Source: Macrostomum hystrix (Eukaryota > Platyhelminthes > Macrostomidae). Taken from it: a stretch of DNA of 64,000 bases. The notes under the pieces are model-generated. The model ran no database searches, had not been told where the DNA came from, and saw only the letters and a program-made list of their open reading frames with translations. How positions within the stretch are numbered: the stretch's first letter is position 1; the number at the start of each line of letters is the position of its first letter. Of this stretch, positions 59,890-64,000 are shown one piece after another. Position numbers and translations under genes: made by a program. The DNA lies in the NCBI GenBank assembly GCA_950097015.1, contig CATNEN010000012.1, positions 3,155,501 to 3,219,500 on the forward strand, read 5' to 3'.

Positions 59890-60056
59890 ATTTCTTAGCC
59901 AATCAGCGTCAATTTAGAACAGAATAATTTCTTAGCCAATCAGCGTCAATCTAGAACAGAATAATTTCTTAGCCAATCAGCGTTAATCTAGAACAGAATA
60001 ATTTCTTAGCCAATCAGCGTTAATCTAGAACAGAATAATTTCTTAGCCAATCAGCG
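59890..60056. repeat. 37-bp repeat abutting the TRIM stop codon
   Basis: Four and a half units of 37 bp (core aatttcttagccaatcagcg), each holding ccaat. The last unit runs directly into the stop codon of the minus-strand TRIM gene (60057-60059), so the array forms the start of its 3' UTR. Confidence 0.85.
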
Positions 60057-63000
60057 TCACTCGCTGTCCTCCTCTGACAGCTCGTGCGGCACCTCGAGGC
60101 CTGCGCAGAGTGTCACCTGCGCGCTCCGGCTTAGACTGACGGCCGGGTAAAGGATACCTGACAGGTTGGTGAAAGCAACTGGGCCGTGCGGCGAGCCGTT
60201 CAGGTAATAACTAAGCGTACCGCGATCGCAATCGAGTCTGACACCGACCGTGGCGCCACGCCCAATGCCGCCGTCTGTGCGCTCGAAGTGTTCGCCGCTG
60301 TGCAGGAACCAGCTGCGCTTGAAGTCTATGTACATGCACCAGGCCTTGTGGTCGCGACCTAGACTGAGGGGACGCAGAAGTGGGGCAGTTAGTTGGGCAG
60401 GAGTATGGGAGATCCTATGAGATCCTATCGAGGTTTGATAAGTTGACAGGTTCGACGCGTAGTGCCACAGTTGGCTGTCAGACTGGGTCGATAAGGCATG
60501 GAATGGGGTGGCTGTCAGAACGGCCGGAGCAGGTGAGGGAGTGGGGTGGCTGTCAGAACGGCCGGAGCAGGTGAGGGAGTGGGGTGGCTGTCAGAACGGC
60601 CGGAGCAGGTGAGGGAGTGGGGTGGCTGTCAGAACGGCCGGAGCAGGTGAGGGAGTGGGGTGGCTGTCAGAACGGTCGGGGCAGGTGAGAGAGTGGGGTG
60701 GCTGTCAGAGTGGTCGGGGCAGGTGATAGAGTGGGGTGGCTGTCAGAGTGGTCGTGGCAGGTGAGGGAGTGGGGTGGCTGTCAGAGTGGTCGGGGCAGAG
60801 AAGTGCGCTGATAAAGCAGCCAGCCAGCTCTACGCACCGAGTTTCTCGTCTTTGCGGCAGTCGATGCGGGCCACTCCGAACGCGGGGTCGCCCTTGTCGT
60901 CGTAGCGATCTATGGTAAACTCCCAGTAGTGCAGGCCTCGAGACAGGCCCGCCGAGCAGAGTGCGACCCGGTCGTCCAGCACTGAGGCGGTGGCTGTCCG
61001 GCCGCGGTTAGTGAACACCAGATCCCGGTGCGAGGAGTCCAGGCAGAACTGGAAGCTAGCCCGTGCGGCCGTCCGAAGCCTGACGAAGTCGCTGTAGGGG
61101 GAGTCGCCAGCCTGGCTGTGGGCGCGAACCCGGGCCTGGTAGACGGCGTCGAACCGCAGCGACTGCACGCAGCAGGCCGTCTCTTGGCCGCGGTAGCAGC
61201 GCTGTGGAGAGGACGACCAGGGATGGGATATTCAGGTTCAGGTAGCAAACTTTGTGATGTGATTCCTAACTCCCCAAATTCCTGTTTAACTTCCCAACTC
61301 TCCAAATCCTTAATTCCCAAATCCTCAAATCCTCAATTCTGAACCCCCAAATCCTCGATTCCTAACTCCCCAAATCCTCATTCCTCAACTCATCAAATTC
61401 TCAAATCCCGACCCCAACTCTTCTATATCCAATCTCCTCACCTTAAACCCGCCGCCTCTTCCGTCGTCGATCTCAAGGCTGAATGCATCTGGACAGGGCC
61501 CGGACCGACCAGCCGTCCACGCAATGGTCAGGGTGTTGTTCTCTGAGCGGCAGTCGGCCTTGACTATCACCGGCTGAGACGGGACTGGAGTGCAAAGTTT
61601 TGCAATGAATTAGCTATAAGGCTATACAGCTGATAAACATTGCGCATTTCCCAATTCTTCAAATAAACGAAGAATTGTATTAGAAATAAAGCTTCTCTAT
61701 TTAATAAACTAGCTAGATTTAAACAAATGAATAGGATCTAAGCAAGCAAACTAAATATTTATTCGTGTAACTACCGTTAGTACAGTCAGTGAAGCTGAAA
61801 ATAATAATAGTGCAACGAAATAGACAAATAATCGTGGAAGCGAGTTGCGCGGCAGAAGATCATAAACAGGAATAAGCTATGCTCTAACTTGTGGCACACG
61901 TCATATACTTCGGGTACTAGGCAAGCAAACCATCTCTTACTAAGCAGACTCTTTTAATGAAAACAAGTCCTAATATGTACAATGGGAGTATGCGGGGTGA
62001 GGTGGCTATTTGATTGTACATGTCTTGTGGCGGGGTGGGGTGGGGCATGGAGTGAGGTTGTTGTATTTATCGAGCGCATTTTTATAGCTGGGGGGCTGGA
62101 GTAATAGGCAGGAAGTGAGATAGCTATCTGATTGTACATGTCTTGTGGCGTGGTGGGGTGGGGCATGGAGTGAGGTTGTTGTATTTAGAGAGCGCACTTT
62201 TTCTAGCTGGGGGGCTGGAGTATTAGGCAGGAAGTGAGATAGCTAACTGATTGTACATGTCTTGTGGCGGGATGGGGTGGGGCATGGAGTGAGGTTGTTA
62301 TTTTTAGCGCGCTTTTTCGGGCGTTAAGGCTGGAGTCCTGGACAAGGAGTGAGGTGCCTATTTACATGTGTTGGTGTTTGTGTAGGTTTAATATAGTTTT
62401 CGAAAGTTTTTTTAGGTTGGGTCATAGAGTGAGGTTGCAAATTTTGCACACATTATATATTGATTATTGATCGATTTTCCAAGAAGCGAGAGTTAATTTA
62501 GTTTTTTTGTTTATTTTTTTCAGCATTAAATAAAATCAGGAGTTGATATGCCACTAAAAATGTGCACAGCAAAAATTTTTGATTTTCAATGAAAGGACAC
62601 CTTTCTGATCGCAGGCGATGGACTGTTGAAAGCTGCTCCGTGGCTCGAGGCAGTCTCCCTCTGCGAGGCAGGCAAGTTTGCGAAAGTTCTGCTTCGCCCA
62701 TTTTCAGCTGCAGTCCAATTTCTATATATTAAATGAATAGAGAGACAGAAATTCTACCCGCTGCCTACCTTTGTGCTCAGCGAATGCCAGACTATTAATG
62801 GCCACGAGCACCGGCTCCGGATCCAGGCGGATCTCGAACTGCTCGCTGACCCTCGGCCCGACCTCGACCTGGCGCTGCAGGCTGCGCTGCATAGCCTGAG
62901 CCCGGTCCTGCATGGCTGCCGACACCTGGACAACGCGGGTGCTCCAACATGTGCTCCTCATTTCAACAAATAAGCATTTTTAAAAAGGGGTGGGTGGCAG

Positions 63001-63607
63001 AGCGGTCCAACGCGTTTGCCTCTCGCGCCAAGGTCCCTGAGCTCGATTCCGCGGCGAGGCCACATTGATTTAGGGTGCAGCCGCGGAGAGAAGGCTTGGG
63101 ACCTTGGGACCGTGCAACTTGGGACCGTGCAACTTACACCCTTGAGGGCCCACCCCAAGGCACAGTGAAGAACACTGCCTGACGATGAGAAAGTCAGGGC
63201 AGATGTACACACCTGTGTGCGTGTGTGCTCAGGAGTCAGCGAAATTTGCAGAATTGCCTCCTCGCTGGCTGCGGGTCTAGGGTCACCCAATGATGTGCCA
63301 TTGCCCGCAGCCCTCCTGCAATTATTTTTAATACTATTAAGCAGTATAATAAATGACAAAAAAATTAGCCTACCGTGATGAAGGCGGCTGGGTCCGTCTC
63401 CTTGAGCAGCTCAAGACAGAGCTGCAGGAGGCCGGTGGCTCGCGCCAGCCCGGAGGCGCACACCGCAGCCTGGTCGCGGGTGAGCCGAAGCTTGTGCTCC
63501 TGCTCAGAGGCGAGCTGGCTGAGCATCACCTGCTTCTTAGCCTGCAGGGCAGCCACCAGAGAGTCGAATTGTTCGGACACGCCGGCCGCCATGGCCTCTC
63601 GGTTGGA
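60057..63607 (-). CDS. TRIM9/TRIM67-like E3 ligase, C-terminal five exons (5' end outside window)
   Basis: Exons 63374-63607, 62769-62925, 61442-61584, 60838-61201 and 60057-60358; every junction phase agrees (0, 1, 0, 1). They encode about 399 aa. Exon 1 here is the end of the coiled coil (KKQVMLSQLASEQEHKLRL, LLKETDPAAFIT); exon 2 the COS box (PRVSEQFEIRLDPEPVLVAI); exon 3 and the start of exon 4 the FN3 domain (ENNTLTIAW, SLEIDDGRGGGFK, ETACCVQSLRFDAVYQARV); the rest B30.2/SPRY (HYWEFTIDRYDDKGDPAFGV, KAWCMYIDFKRSWFLHSGEH, LYPAVSLSRSAQVTL). This order and the SPRY residues match TRIM9/TRIM67, neuronal microtubule-associated ubiquitin ligases acting in axon guidance and vesicle fusion. RING and B-boxes must lie beyond 64000. 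Introns hold two SINEs and arrays. Confidence 0.92.
60525..60800. repeat. 39-bp minisatellite in a TRIM intron
   Basis: Seven units of 39 bp (core gtggggtggctgtcagaacg) in the last intron, stopping about 30 bp from the splice donor at 60837. One half of the units has cggccgg, the other ggtcggg. Confidence 0.88.
61260..61400. repeat. Short degenerate repeat in a TRIM intron
   Basis: Loose repetition of ccaaatcctcaattcctaac-type words within the 240-bp intron between the FN3 exons. Confidence 0.6.
61985..62340. repeat. About 118-bp repeat, three copies, in a TRIM intron
   Basis: Three copies of a G-rich unit (core gattgtacatgtcttgtggc, ggggtggggcatggagtgag), anchored at 62011, 62129 and 62248; the third decays. 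This is the longest unit in the window. Confidence 0.85.
62983..63345 (+). mobile_element. tRNA-derived SINE, type 2, copy B (best preserved)
   Basis: The tRNA-like head has an A box (tggcagagcggtccaacgcg) and a B box (gagctcgattcc), suggestive of tRNA-Leu or tRNA-Ser. The body contains acactgcctgacgatgagaa and ctcaggagtcagcgaaattt; the 3' part has cctcctcgctggctgcgggt and aatgatgtgccattgcc. It sits in the TRIM intron between the coiled-coil and COS exons, antisense to the gene. Confidence 0.85.
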
Positions 63608-63647
63608 CTGGAACCAGTGTCAAGGTCAATTCAAGGTCATTTCACAT

Positions 63648-63830
63648 TTCACAGTGGAAAGACCCCACGCTATTTTTCCTCCTGGCAAAGACACGGCAGT
63701 TATTTCAAATACCCAATGCCTACTTCACGATAGCCAGCCAAACCATGACTCTCGCCCTAAACTATTTGTATCAAAATTTGTGGGCAATTTAAATACCCAC
63801 CATGTGGGTATTTAAAATAGCAATGTGATC
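63648..63830 (+). mobile_element. Dispersed element copy 3 (partial)
   Basis: It matches copy 2 through cacgctatttttcctcctgg, ttatttcaaatacccaatgc and ctacttcacgatagccagcc, with a damaged palindrome. A second palindrome (aaatacccaccatgtgggtattt) closes it at about 63792-63814, which may be the true opposite terminus of the family. Confidence 0.5.
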
Positions 63831-63847
63831 CTTCTACTGCTAATATA

Positions 63848-63990
63848 GCGGTATCATATGTTCACAAGAGCTTTGTGGGCAATTGGCACAGCATTTGGTG
63901 ACACTAGACCCGCAGCCAGCGAGGAAGCAGTTCTACTCATTCCCGTGACTCCTGAGGACACTCGCTCACATTACATCATTCCCCTCTCAC
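63848..63990 (-). mobile_element. tRNA-derived SINE, type 2, copy D (3' fragment)
   Basis: Reverse complement of the SINE 3' part: agacccgcagccagcgagga, gtgactcctgaggacac and the gcaattggcacagcatttgg end are visible on the plus strand. It lies directly beside dispersed element copy 3. Confidence 0.7.
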
Positions 63991-64000
63991 CTTAATTCGC

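Noticed and set aside
62990-63065. Functional tRNA-Leu/Ser gene
   Set aside because: The same tRNA-like head and the same following body occur in another copy at 44748, so it is a SINE head.

Overview
The window looks like nuclear DNA of an invertebrate animal, probably a spiralian (lophotrochozoan). A free-living flatworm is possible, but no lineage marker settles it. The evidence is spliced genes with GT-AG introns, TATA boxes, AATAAA signals, tRNA-derived SINEs, and animal gene families: a rhodopsin-family peptide receptor, two DEG/ENaC channels, a TRIM9/67-type protein and an EF-hand protein resembling axonemal DRC8. I modelled genes by joining exons whose splice phases agree. All product names come from recognising motifs by eye; no database search was run.

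Layout. 1-11.9 kb: a small cysteine-rich secreted protein gene (1687-2106) among large minisatellites. 11.86-19.2 kb: a two-exon FMRFamide-receptor-like GPCR with a 5 kb intron full of repeats and nested palindromic elements. 19.4-26.2 kb: a 3.8 kb satellite of 50-bp units, empty DNA, and a 33-bp array. 26.6-27.5 kb (-): an NDUFB4-like complex I subunit. 27.6-30.2 kb: a tRNA-derived SINE, a hairpin and a GC-rich island that may encode a 59-aa secreted peptide. 30.7-33.3 kb: DEG/ENaC channel 1. 35.5-36.3 kb: the EF-hand gene. 36.5-38.6 kb: a dispersed element with an F-box-like reading frame and a possible small secreted peptide gene. 39.9-41.0 kb (-): a three-exon gene for a 175-aa single-pass membrane protein. 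42.3-43.3 kb: a 32-bp array. 43.9-45.7 kb (-): a three-exon gene for a type I membrane protein with two fibronectin type II (FN2) domains, carrying one frameshift as sequenced. 46.7-53.2 kb: a complete six-exon lysosomal alpha-mannosidase gene. 54.4-56.5 kb (-): DEG/ENaC channel 2. 57.5-58.9 kb: 19-bp and CA repeats. 60.1-63.6 kb (-): the last five exons of a TRIM9/67-like gene whose RING/B-box end lies beyond the right edge.

Tandem repeats cover about 19 kb (roughly 30%) of the window, with unit lengths from 14 to about 118 bp. Several arrays contain higher-order duplications (787, 858 and about 434 bp), and almost every large intron holds its own private array. Many long open frames in the window are by-products of these arrays.

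The genes do not form a functional cluster. The least familiar items are the FN2 membrane protein, the Ala/Lys-rich membrane protein and the 8-cysteine secreted protein.
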